The position numbers and the translations under genes were made by a program. DNA of 64,000 nucleotides from Prevotella sp. (GTDB lineage: Bacteria; Bacteroidota; Bacteroidia; Bacteroidales; Bacteroidaceae): NCBI GenBank assembly GCA_016291495.1, contig JAEEXI010000009.1:1-64000 (forward strand). Direction: 5' to 3'. The notes below the pieces were generated by a model. It had not been told where the DNA came from, ran no database searches, and saw only the letters and a list, made by a program, of their open reading frames with translations. Positions 25,801-32,834 of this stretch are shown here, one piece after another; the first letter of the stretch is position 1; each line of letters begins with the position of its first letter.

Positions 25801-27940
25801 CACCGAAACGAACAGCGAACAGGGCCTTTTTGGATGTACTTGGGGGGCTACCATCAAGAACGTCATCCTGGCCGATGCCCGCATCACCGGTAAGCAATTA
25901 GTTGGCGGCATCGCGGGATATATTACAAAAAGCGGCGTCAATGGTGGCATCGTGGAGAACTGTCGTGTAGGCAGCGATGTTACCATCCATGCCGTAATTG
26001 ACGATGCTCGCCATCACGGCGGTGTGGTGGGCGTATGTGAAAACGGTACCATCCGCGGCTGTGTCAGCGCCGCCACCCTCACCGTGGCTAGCGGTCTCAA
26101 TAATATCTATGAATTCGGTGGTATCGTGGGCAGGCTTGACGGCAATATGTCTGACTGCCTGGCCATCGGCGCCACCGTGCCTGCTGTCAATTCCTACAAT
26201 GCTATCGCAGTAACTGTTGGCAGCAGCAGTCAAACCAACTGCTACTACCGCGACTGCACCGTGGGCGCCAACGCCCACCAGAGCAATGCCTACACCGTGA
26301 GCGCCGGCACCGACGTCACCCTGGCTCCCGCCGGCGATGCTGACAAGACTTACGAATACAACGGCATCAAGCGCTACGGCAGCGCCCTCTACTACGGCGG
26401 CGTGCTCTACGCCCCCGAGGACGCTGACGTCAGCCTCACCCTGAGCTATAGCGTACCGGCAGGCCTTACCCTTAGCTATGCCGCCAGCGCCGGCACCCTT
26501 ACAGGCACCAGCAACCCCTATACCCTCACCATGCCCGCCGAGGATCTCACCATTAATGCCTCCCTCTGCGTCAACTACATCGACGCCGACGGCACGGAGA
26601 AGAGCAACCCCTATGCTGACGTCACCTTCCTTCAGAGCAGCAACGAAGAAGTCTACCTCGGCACCGACGGCGAGGAACGCTGGTTCGCTGTCAGCGGCAA
26701 CGTCAGCATCACCGCCAACTGGTCCCTCTCTTTCTACGGTGCCGCCCGCCTTATTCTCTGCGATGGCGCCACGCTCACCCTCAGCGGAAGCAATACCCTC
26801 AGTGTCAATGGCAACCTCATCATCTACGGGCAGAGCCAAGGAACAGGCAACCTCACGGCCGAGGGCAGCGGCACGGCCATCAAGGTCAGTAAATCTGGTA
26901 TACTCGCCGACGACGGCACGCTGACCATCAACGGTGGCAGCATCACCGCTCACTCCACGGGCAGCACGTGCATCGACGCCTATAACGCCGTCACCATCAA
27001 CGGCGGCACCGTCAGTGCCACCAGCGATAACCAGTATGGTAACGGCATCATTTCCGGCCACGGCGACGTCACCATCAACGGTGGCACCGTCAACGCCACT
27101 GGCGGCGACCGTAGCCGCGGCATCAAGGCCACTAACGGCTCCATCACCCTCGGCTGGACCCGCCCCACCGACCGCATCACCGCCAGCAGATACTACGCCA
27201 ACACCATCAGCATCAAGGATGGCCAGACGTTCACCGACGGCAGTGGTGCAGCCTATAGCGGCACGCTGAACAGTGACGAGATTTCCGCCATTGCCGGCCA
27301 GACGCTACAGCCAGCAGTGCCCGTCGCCTTTGCCAAGGAGGGCTATGGCACTGCCTACTACGGCCAGTACGACCTCGTGCTGCCTGCCGGCATGAAGGCC
27401 AAGATAGTAACGGATAACAACGGCGACAAGCTGACTTACCAGACCATTGCCGACGGCGACGACACGAACAATAATGTAGTACCCGCAGCCACCGCCGTCA
27501 TGCTGGAGGTGGCTGCCACCGACGCTAGTCAGACGCTGGGCGTGAGCATTGCCGACCCTGAGGCCTCTGCCATCACCGCCACCAACTACCTGCACGGCAG
27601 CGACGCCGCCACAGAGACCACCGGCGACGGCAAGCACTACAAGCTGTCGTACAACCAGAGCGGTACGGATATCGGCTGGTACTGGGGCGCCGACGGCGGC
27701 TCACCGTTCACCAGCGCAGCCCACAAGGCATGGCTGATGCTGCCGAGCACCAGCGCGCGCGAGTTCTTCGGTCTGCCCGATGACGAGGGAACGACTGGGA
27801 TTATTACCATTGACCATTCACCATTGTCCATTGACCATTTTGCCACTGATTGGTATATGCTTGACGGTCGCAAGCTGCAGGGCATGCCGACAAAGAAGGG
27901 CATCTATATTTATAAAGGTAAAAAGGTCGTACTGAAGTAA
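22868..27940 (+). CDS. Giant repeat surface protein with GLUG repeats and beta-helix
   Basis: 1690 residues. It has two N-terminal hydrophobic segments: a membrane helix (about 13-35) and, after HYRRN, a signal-peptide-like stretch ending QQAWAES. A novel beta region is followed by a SwmB/Ig-like domain (about 415-510). Two homologous GLUG-type units (about 575-790 and 940-1150; each with GTFDG-GYTISGIRIY, GGIAG, HGG-VG blocks) are offset by ~363 residues. A parallel beta-helix (NGGSITAHSTG, INGGTVSAT) spans about 1345-1435, and the end is T9SS-tail-like (WYMLDGRKLQGMPTKKGIYI). Probable adhesin exported by SprA. GC is far above the flanks. No catalytic motif seen. Confidence 0.8.
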   Translation: MTDFIQDFLSMPLWFIIPLGIIYVASLAYILYILWHYRRNSLNAVLLTVALLVGQQAWAESSWEVKNNNGTSNTFTIKRSEKGYAQTVHFRTVSLSAYAGQHFTAVDMDYTFPADEDEKTVTVSEKTPAADAYAYKYQNGNTIRKYRFEVTDRGGFTLASADRTMITGTCFNADKVSQSITNLVYFNSSGNYTSGVNSSKYVDVSYTPPTSQVETSGTLNGYVLIDDSYDYAQKPATVSTSTLINSTNANATYLNDIGYKIYATVCFTEKEKDDGYQYIQIIAGDGSASYDTGYDPNKSVNDPVNSVYKTCFELSDGSNAEGKQYFPHRYDYANKSAETSASIGITEFSQTNGKLWQQKFKSGYQATNSGSLIFDANTSYITTRFDAGGDNDDTWGYKDLFVRMALVDASAPTKSEVSVNPGRHAKGNTVYVSVVFNEIVTVTGTPTLSTTAANNWGSLTYVEGSGTNVLTFSTTIPQDATGSLNITGFSGTITDLAGNAPSSISHNDVCTLDGDLVYTIDDFQQQGGNYLITCRDDLRGLAGYVNAGNNASGLTFLQVTNLTFPHTTNWNSSSSTENNFTSIGDDSHKFQGTFDGGGYTISGIRIYNDNSYQGLFGYIGSGGTVKRVTLADARITGYDNTGGIAGNIFKATIEDCTVGANVCIHAVKNGAYYHGGIVGNNEATVNRCISRATLTIKSGVTGCRYFGGIVGFNNGVNGGTISDCIALGVTIPNVNDRGAIVGWNNKGTLTHNYYYNCKVASSSVTPSGVGIGTNGSTATSDVAGARALYIITLGTDVTLVRSGTDLPSTNNKTNKVYDNGADIGGVPYGYEGATITLGYSGIGYQVNSYTATAGTIDGNTLTMPAEAVTVTANTTDLWGVESGCDGTTAAKAYTITTTAGLDLLATLVNSGNDFKGKFFRLGDNITYDHTTDWNDANSEENNYTAIGGNYNGSDKFFRGTFDGQGHTVSGIRIYKDGVTETNSEQGLFGCTWGATIKNVILADARITGKQLVGGIAGYITKSGVNGGIVENCRVGSDVTIHAVIDDARHHGGVVGVCENGTIRGCVSAATLTVASGLNNIYEFGGIVGRLDGNMSDCLAIGATVPAVNSYNAIAVTVGSSSQTNCYYRDCTVGANAHQSNAYTVSAGTDVTLAPAGDADKTYEYNGIKRYGSALYYGGVLYAPEDADVSLTLSYSVPAGLTLSYAASAGTLTGTSNPYTLTMPAEDLTINASLCVNYIDADGTEKSNPYADVTFLQSSNEEVYLGTDGEERWFAVSGNVSITANWSLSFYGAARLILCDGATLTLSGSNTLSVNGNLIIYGQSQGTGNLTAEGSGTAIKVSKSGILADDGTLTINGGSITAHSTGSTCIDAYNAVTINGGTVSATSDNQYGNGIISGHGDVTINGGTVNATGGDRSRGIKATNGSITLGWTRPTDRITASRYYANTISIKDGQTFTDGSGAAYSGTLNSDEISAIAGQTLQPAVPVAFAKEGYGTAYYGQYDLVLPAGMKAKIVTDNNGDKLTYQTIADGDDTNNNVVPAATAVMLEVAATDASQTLGVSIADPEASAITATNYLHGSDAATETTGDGKHYKLSYNQSGTDIGWYWGADGGSPFTSAAHKAWLMLPSTSAREFFGLPDDEGTTGIITIDHSPLSIDHFATDWYMLDGRKLQGMPTKKGIYIYKGKKVVLK
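27806..27839 (+). repeat. In-frame CCATTGACCATT repeat inside the surface gene
   Basis: Degenerate 7-mer repeats (ACCATTG, ACCATTC, ACCATTG, TCCATTG, ACCATTT) run in frame and encode TIDHSPLSIDHF just before the C-terminal tail. The same style of short repeat occurs between genes at 32794, 33471 and 34178. Confidence 0.65.
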
Positions 27941-27955
27941 TGTAAAAATGTAATA

Positions 27956-28195
27956 ATGATGAAAAATGCGATTAAGAGAGAGCAGAGCCCAGCTTGCTTG
28001 AGCTATGCCGAGCGTGAGCATTTTAGAGCAACGCTCAAAAAGCAACAATATATCCATCCTGCCATGCAGGTAGTGAAGATACAGGCTATGCGGATGTTGG
28101 CGGGTAGTAATCCCGATGCACATGAACAATTGGGCGGCAATGGTCAGCTCGCCCCGATGTACAGAGACATAGACTGGGACTTTGACGACGAGTAA
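27956..28195 (+). CDS. Small peptide of the P-V-LAGS type, 79 aa
   Basis: Basic N-terminus, then YIHPAMQVVKIQAMRMLAGS and a polar tail ending in acidic residues (DIDWDFDDE). The Pro, two residues on a Val/Ile block and an LAGS step align by eye with the peptides at 1684 and 28451. It begins 15 bases after the giant surface protein and is followed by a terminator, so it is the last gene of that operon. No signal peptide. Function unknown. Confidence 0.65.
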   Translation: MMKNAIKREQSPACLSYAEREHFRATLKKQQYIHPAMQVVKIQAMRMLAGSNPDAHEQLGGNGQLAPMYRDIDWDFDDE

Positions 28196-28228
28196 TCTCC
28201 GTTGTCAACCAACGTACAGCAACTCCAA

Positions 28229-28270
28229 CGCCCCACCATCCTTTACGAATCACGACAGTGGGGCGCTTTT
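28229..28270 (+). terminator. Terminator after the 27956 peptide
   Basis: CGCCCCAC / GTGGGGCG with a 21-base loop, followed by CTTTT. Confidence 0.75.
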
Positions 28271-28294
28271 ATGTAAATCCATGTGTCACGTACC

Positions 28295-28329
28295 AGGTAC
28301 CTGACATAAAGGTACCTGACATAACTTTG
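28295..28329 (+). promoter_or_regulatory. Tandem 15-bp repeat overlapping a -7 box
   Basis: AGGTACCTGACATAA occurs twice head to tail (28295-28309, 28310-28324). The first copy lies in the palindrome CAGGTACCTG; the second runs into TAACTTTG (28322-28329). A regulator binding the repeats would cover the promoter of the next operon. Confidence 0.6.
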
Positions 28330-28346
28330 TCCTCTTTCTGTTAAAT

Positions 28347-28411
28347 CTTTACCCCTTAACACTTTTTAGGGTGAGGGGCTGGCATTCATTAACGTTTTCT
28401 TTGTAACTTCG
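28347..28411 (+). promoter_or_regulatory. Upstream region of second fimbrillin operon
   Basis: CTTTACCCCTTAA (28347-28359) is the inverse of the TTAA-G(n)-TAAAG motif that surrounds the G9 tract upstream of the first fimbrillin operon. A weak stem CCCCT..CAC/GTG..AGGGG covers 28352-28378, and a second -7-like box TAACTTCG lies at 28404-28411, 39 bases before the peptide start. Confidence 0.45.
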
Positions 28412-28450
28412 CACCTTGTAAACCAAAAACCGTTAAAAAAGAAGGTGGAA

Positions 28451-28639
28451 ATGAAGAAACGAAAAGTTTACGAGCGTCCTGCACTGCAGGCGATTGAACT
28501 GCGGCAGCGGACGGCGCTACTGACGACGAGTGGCGACGTGCCCGGCATGCCCGGCTATCCCGGTGGCGGTGACCCCTTAGGTGGTGGCGGATCACGTGAG
28601 ATGGAGGAAGAAATCAATGAATTACTTAACCTTGAATAG
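28451..28639 (+). CDS. Small peptide preceding second fimbrillin-like gene, 62 aa
   Basis: MKKRKVYERPALQAIELRQR, then TALLTTSG, a Gly/Pro-rich stretch (MPGYPGGGDPLGGGG) and an acidic helix (EMEEEINELLNLE). Its body (YERP...AIEL...LLTTSG, then YPGG-DP) parallels the 1684 peptide (FEKP...VIEL...LLVGSG, then YPGGDDP), and both sit directly before a fimbrillin-type lipoprotein. Six bases separate it from the next start. Probable co-secreted or regulatory peptide; no function can be assigned. Confidence 0.7.
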   Translation: MKKRKVYERPALQAIELRQRTALLTTSGDVPGMPGYPGGGDPLGGGGSREMEEEINELLNLE

Positions 28640-28645
28640 CAGACG

Positions 28646-30079
28646 ATGATGAAAACAATGAAACATATTATTTGGATGGCGGCCCTCGCACTGACGGCAG
28701 CCACATGGTCGGCCTGCTCCAGTGAGGATGAGCTGACAACCATCGAACAGCCAGCAGAACAACCCCGCACCTTTACCGTTACTACGACGCTCTCGCCGCG
28801 CAACGGCGGAATGCGTAGCACAATGACCGACGTAGGCGGAGCCACAGGCATCACAGCCGAATGGGAGGTAGGCGACCAGATAATGGTGGGCTACGAAAAC
28901 ACCAGCAATGAATTCGTGGATGCTACGGCAACTGTGACCGCTGTCGATCCCTCGACGAAGGCCGCCACCATCACCCTTACGCTGATCGACCCGAAGAACA
29001 CCGGCGACATCCAATTCTACTACCCCCGCAGTTACTGGTTGTGGACGAAGGACGCAAACACCGACCAGGTGGGCACTTTGGCCGACATCAACCAAAACTT
29101 TGCTGCTATCACTGGCTATGGCAAGATGACCGTCTCCGACTCAGGCGTCACCCTGCCTACCGGAATAACAATGGAGCCTCTGATGTGCATCTGGAAGTTC
29201 TCGTTCAAAGACGGCGAGAACAACATCACCAGCGCTATCACCAAGCTCGTCATCGACTTCCCTAAGATGGTCGACATGAGGTACGAAGTCACCCCCTCGT
29301 CGCAGAGCACTATCTACGTGGCCATTTTCGCCCCCTTCGGCGGCTTCAGTGCCGAGCCCGTCAATATCTATGCCCAGACCGCATCGGGTTTCTATCGCAA
29401 GTCGGCGGCGAGTGTTACGCTAGTTGGCGGCAAGACGTACACCTCCAAGGACTTGGCGCTGAAGAAGGCTGAAGTCGGTAAAGTGTTTGGAGCCGACGGA
29501 AATATCTACGATAATGCCACCGCTGCCAAAGCAGCAGGCACCACCGGCGTGGCCATGATTACCTATGTGGGCAGCGAGAACGGTGAGTCAGCACCCTACA
29601 ATCACGGACTGGCCCTTGCCATGAGCGATGCCAATAGCGGAAACACTTGCCAATGGAAGACATCGAACACTGATGCCGGCCATACCAAGCAGAGCGGCAG
29701 TTTTACTACCGAGAGCGGTCTGCAGTACAACGATGCAACGCACAACAGCGACACCTATCCTGCTTTCAAGGCTGCGATAGCAAATAATAGCACCGCATTG
29801 CCCACTGGCTGTTCCGCCTGGTTCCTTCCCTCAGGTTACCAATGGAATCAGATGATCAACGCTTGCAAAAATGTGCTAGGCGCTAATAACAACTATACGG
29901 ATCTTCGCGACGGTTTCAGTACTCGCGGAGGATCGAATTTGCAGTCGGGCCTCTACTGGTCGTCTTCTGAGTACAGTGACAAAGGTGCGTGGTTCTTCAA
30001 CTTTAGCGCCGGTCAAGGCCATTGGTATAGTCACAATAAATACAACGAAGACTATGTCCGTTCAGCCCTCGCTTTCTGA
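28646..30079 (+). CDS. Fimbrillin-like lipoprotein with DGR-type variable C-terminus
   Basis: 477 residues. Lipobox WSAC then SSEDE. The N-terminal ~260 residues are a fimbrillin-like beta domain (MRSTMTDVGGATGITAEWEV). The C-terminal ~200 residues form a DUF1566/Lcl-like C-type-lectin-style domain: AWFLPSGYQWNQM, LRDGFSTRGG, then SGLYWSSSEYSDKGAWFFNF and a run to YVRSALAF at the very end. This terminal block (29951-30079) is the layout of variable regions in diversity-generating retroelement targets of Bacteroidales. Most positions that vary in such proteins are NNC/NNT codons here (agt, gac, ttc, cat, tat, cac, tac), as expected from AAY templates. No template repeat or reverse transcriptase is in the window. 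Confidence 0.75.
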   Translation: MMKTMKHIIWMAALALTAATWSACSSEDELTTIEQPAEQPRTFTVTTTLSPRNGGMRSTMTDVGGATGITAEWEVGDQIMVGYENTSNEFVDATATVTAVDPSTKAATITLTLIDPKNTGDIQFYYPRSYWLWTKDANTDQVGTLADINQNFAAITGYGKMTVSDSGVTLPTGITMEPLMCIWKFSFKDGENNITSAITKLVIDFPKMVDMRYEVTPSSQSTIYVAIFAPFGGFSAEPVNIYAQTASGFYRKSAASVTLVGGKTYTSKDLALKKAEVGKVFGADGNIYDNATAAKAAGTTGVAMITYVGSENGESAPYNHGLALAMSDANSGNTCQWKTSNTDAGHTKQSGSFTTESGLQYNDATHNSDTYPAFKAAIANNSTALPTGCSAWFLPSGYQWNQMINACKNVLGANNNYTDLRDGFSTRGGSNLQSGLYWSSSEYSDKGAWFFNFSAGQGHWYSHNKYNEDYVRSALAF

Positions 30080-30188
30080 ACCCCGGATATGTCTGGGAAC
30101 AGGTGAGTGACATCATCCTTGACCCCGACGGACTGGGCGACGGTGACATCTTGAGATAATCCGCCACATCAACATCGTGGAATAACGT

Positions 30189-30222
30189 CATCCGCAGGAC
30201 TCACCTCCTGCGGATGTTTTTA
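30189..30222 (+). terminator. Terminator of the second fimbrillin operon
   Basis: Perfect 11-bp stem CATCCGCAGGA / TCCTGCGGATG followed by TTTTTAT. The 110 bases between the stop at 30079 and this stem hold no gene I can support. Confidence 0.9.
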
Positions 30223-30258
30223 TAGTAAAATAATTCTCAAATCAAAAAACTAAAAACA

Positions 30259-30767
30259 ATGAAAACAGAAAAAAAGAAACTACGGGTTTCAACAGTGAGT
30301 CAGAGAACGAAGTAATTAACCGCCTGCTTGAGCAGCTGCATCAGGCAGGCTATGACCGATATGGCAGCCACATCCATATCGTAGTGGTGTCGTCGGGCGC
30401 GCAGTATGTGGATAAACAGTTTAACTATGGGAAGACCCTCCCCAATCCATCCTGTGCAGCGAAGGAGAAGGGCACAGGGGAATTGCCTGGTGAGCTCAGC
30501 ACTCCCGAGGCGATGGCGCTTTGGAAGAAAGCAATGTCGAAAGGATGGATAGACGAACGATACCAGCCGAAACTATCCCTCACCAAGTCGGCCATCTTAG
30601 CCTTTGAAATGGCAAACAGGTTAGGTATTCAGGAAAGATGGAAGGTTTTCGAACAGTTCTGGAATCGCAAAAATATGCGAAGTAACTATAATAATGCACT
30701 TCTACAACGCCAGTCGCTCATCTTCCAAGACGAAGTGAAAGCACTATTCTCAGGCACTTTAGACTAG
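30259..30767 (+). pseudogene. Frameshifted conserved hypothetical gene (A7 tract)
   Basis: ATG 30259 opens MKTEKK and soon stops in its own frame. One extra A in the A7 run (30269-30275) would join it to the long frame that reads ETTGFNSESENEVINRLLEQ, HQAGYDRYGSHIHIVVVSSG and on to 30767, about 169 residues in all. The long frame has no good start of its own (only GTG 30384, which would discard conserved-looking sequence). It precedes VapE, where Bacteroidales often carry a small uncharacterised gene. Either a recent pseudogene, a phase-variable gene or a sequencing slip. Function unknown. Confidence 0.65.
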
Positions 30768-30770
30768 TTG

Positions 30771-30830
30771 CGTAACTACCACCGTAACTACTGCGTAACT
30801 AGTGCGATTCATTCCTTTTTTGTATCTTCG
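30771..30830 (+). promoter_or_regulatory. VapE promoter with three CGTAACTA repeats
   Basis: CGTAACTA at 30771, 30783 and 30794 (12 and 11 bp apart, one helical turn each), followed by a -7-like TATCTTCG at 30823-30830, 19 bases before the ATG. The phasing suggests cooperative binding of one protein to one DNA face. Confidence 0.65.
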
Positions 30831-30849
30831 CCCCCAAAACATTTAAGTT

Positions 30850-32151
30850 ATGGGCGAGAAGAGAGCAAAAGCGAAGAAGGAGCGTAAAGCGAACTGGAAA
30901 GAGGTGTATGCGACGGTGGACGACATCAAGGCGTTTCTCGGCGACAGGCTGTTCCTGCGGCACAACGTCATCACGGGTAGGGTAGAGTATCGGGAGCCTT
31001 CCATCTATCCCCCTAACTTAGGGGGAGAAGGGAGGCCTGAACAAGCGCACTTCGGGGACGGATACATGCCCGTCAACGACCGCCTAGTGAATTCGCTGTG
31101 GGCGGAGATGTCGAAGCAGAAACCAGTGCGCGTGCAGGACATCTATCGCGTGATAGAATCGGACTTCGTGGCTGACTACCACCCGTTCCGGTTCTACCTG
31201 GACCGCCTGCCGCCGTGGAACGGCGAGGACCATATCCTCGCCATGTCGATGTCTGTGCAGGTGAAAGGGGGCGTCGATGAACAGCTGCGCTTCGCGGAGT
31301 ACCTGAAGAAATGGCTGGTGGCGATGGTGGCGGGGTGGATTGACGACACGGTGGTCAACAACGTCATCCTGGTACTGATAGGTGAACAGGGCTCGTACAA
31401 GACGACATGGTTCAACTACCTGCTGCCGCCCGAGCTGTCGGGCTACTTCTATACGAAGACGAATGCCAACCGCATGGGACGTGACGACCTGCTGACACTG
31501 GCGCAGTATGGGCTGGTGTGCTGTGAGGAGCTGGACACCATGCGACCGTCGGAGCTGAACCAGCTGAAGGCGGCGGTGACGATGCCCGCCATCGACGAGC
31601 GGGCGGCGTATGCCCATTTCCATGAGCACCGGCAGCATATCGCGTCGTTCTGCGGAACGGGCAACAACCCGCAGTTCCTCACGGATCCGACGGGCAACCG
31701 GCGGTGGCTGCCGTTCCGGATCGACAGTATTATGTCGCCGCGCGACAACCCCTTCGACTATGTGGGCATCTACTCGCAGGCGTATGCCCTCTACCGGCAG
31801 GGCTTCCGCTACTGGTTCTCGCAGGGCGAGATCGAGCAGCTGACGGCGCATAACCGGTCGTTTGAGATCCCCCATCTGGAGAGTGAACTGGTACATCTGT
31901 ACTTCCGCAAGCCGATGGGCGTGGAAAGCGGCATCTTCATGAGCGTGGCGCGTGCCATGCAGATCATCAGTGCGAACATCTCCCAGAAACTCAATGCGGT
32001 GTATCTGGGCCGTGCCTTCGTGGAGCAGGGCTTCCAGCGCGTGAAGTCAAACGGTCAGCGCGGCTATATCGTAGAACTGCGAACGGGTGAGGAGATACAG
32101 CGCCTGCAGCGGCAGATGGCCGATGAGGGTGACGTGGACAGTGGACAGTAG
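30850..32151 (+). CDS. VapE/VirE-family ATPase (DUF3874-like)
   Basis: 433 residues. Walker A GEQGSYKTTW (about 178-187), Walker B-like YGLVCCEELDTM, then an Asn-containing sensor region (FCGTGNNPQFLTDPTGNRRW). This is the helicase-superfamily-3-like core of virulence-associated E proteins, which act in replication or priming of phage satellites and islands. The N-terminus is basic and Lys-rich, lacking the BT4734 primase domain often fused in this family. It heads a module with DUF4248, HU, smalltalk and a P5-like protein. Its stop codon lies inside a large inverted repeat. Confidence 0.82.
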   Translation: MGEKRAKAKKERKANWKEVYATVDDIKAFLGDRLFLRHNVITGRVEYREPSIYPPNLGGEGRPEQAHFGDGYMPVNDRLVNSLWAEMSKQKPVRVQDIYRVIESDFVADYHPFRFYLDRLPPWNGEDHILAMSMSVQVKGGVDEQLRFAEYLKKWLVAMVAGWIDDTVVNNVILVLIGEQGSYKTTWFNYLLPPELSGYFYTKTNANRMGRDDLLTLAQYGLVCCEELDTMRPSELNQLKAAVTMPAIDERAAYAHFHEHRQHIASFCGTGNNPQFLTDPTGNRRWLPFRIDSIMSPRDNPFDYVGIYSQAYALYRQGFRYWFSQGEIEQLTAHNRSFEIPHLESELVHLYFRKPMGVESGIFMSVARAMQIISANISQKLNAVYLGRAFVEQGFQRVKSNGQRGYIVELRTGEEIQRLQRQMADEGDVDSGQ

Positions 32152-32232
32152 GACAGTACATTTCACAAACTCCTCACGGGTACGTACACGCACGTACGCG
32201 ATATATTTTCAGAATTCTACTGTCCTACTGTC
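32144..32232. repeat. Long inverted repeat overlapping the VapE stop
   Basis: GACAGTAGGACAGTA (32144-32158) and its exact complement TACTGTCCTACTGTC (32218-32232), extended imperfectly outward. The ~59-base loop has its own GTACGT/ACGTAC symmetry. The arms are built from GGACAGT direct repeats. No T-tract, so not a plain terminator; a protein-binding or replication site is possible. Confidence 0.75.
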
Positions 32233-32287
32233 TTAGTGTCCAAGGTTAAGGAGATAGAAGGAGATAAATGAAGATAGAAGAAGCCTT

Positions 32288-32476
32288 ATGAAAGCAATGA
32301 CAAGACAGGAACTGGCCGAGCTGGCCGGTGTGAGTGTAAGAACACTCAGCAATTGGTGCAAGCCCTATTCAAAGGAACTGGAACGCATGGGCATGCGGCG
32401 GAAGATGGTATTGCTGCCACCTAACATCGTACGCTGGATCATCGATAAGTTCTGTATCGATGTGGACGATGAGTGA
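32288..32476 (+). CDS. DUF4248-type helix-turn-helix protein
   Basis: 62 residues: TRQELAELAGVSVRTLSNWC is a clear helix-turn-helix of the excisionase/MerR style, followed by the family's LPPNIVRWIIDKFCID ending. A small DNA-binding partner found beside VapE genes in Bacteroidales. It may bind the repeats on either side. Confidence 0.8.
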   Translation: MKAMTRQELAELAGVSVRTLSNWCKPYSKELERMGMRRKMVLLPPNIVRWIIDKFCIDVDDE

Positions 32477-32571
32477 TACCCTATAGGGACGGTTTGGTAC
32501 ATGATAGTACAATATAAGCCCATGGAAGACCCGCTACGACACACAACGGAAAATGCCCTTCCCGGATGTAG

Positions 32572-32676
32572 TACCTTTGCAAGTGTCAAGGTAAGTGAAC
32601 CAAAGGACTGATACTTTCGACCCGCTCCGACGATTGTTTCCATCCGTTCCGACGTCATCTGCCGTCCGTTCCGATG
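32572..32676 (+). promoter_or_regulatory. HU-gene promoter and 22-bp-spaced iteron-like repeats
   Basis: -7 box TACCTTTG (32572-32579), then CCGYTCCGAYG at 32622, 32644 and 32666, exactly 22 bp apart. Two GTGACGCA copies follow (32695 and 32723). The HU ATG is at 32835, so the leader is about 250 bases and contains the repeats. Between 32477 and 32834 there is no gene I can support. Confidence 0.65.
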
Positions 32677-32793
32677 ATACTTTAGGGGGGTAAAGTGACG
32701 CATCTATGACCGCAAGGTGACGCACCCTCGGGTGGTAGGAACGTCAGGGGCGACCCGTAAGTGACATCCCTTTCACAAGCTGCGACAGAGAAA

Positions 32794-32833
32794 TGGTTAA
32801 TGGTTATTGGTTAATGGTTAAAGGTTATTGTAA
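32794..32833 (+). repeat. TGGTTAA short tandem repeats before HU gene
   Basis: ATGGTTA, ATGGTTA, TTGGTTA, ATGGTTA, AAGGTTA: degenerate 7-mers ending just before the true HU start. They read in frame with HU and would create a false longer N-terminus from ATG 32793. Confidence 0.7.
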
Positions 32834-32834
32834 C

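Noticed and set aside
25898..27061. 387-residue - strand frame opposite the giant surface gene (and a 514-residue one at 24353-25897)
   Set aside because: Composition (Ala/Gly/Val/Asp runs) is the mirror of the repetitive GC-rich coding strand; no start signal or domain.
30080..30258. DGR template repeat directly downstream of the variable region
   Set aside because: No adenine-enriched near copy of 29951-30079 is present there or elsewhere in the window that I can see.
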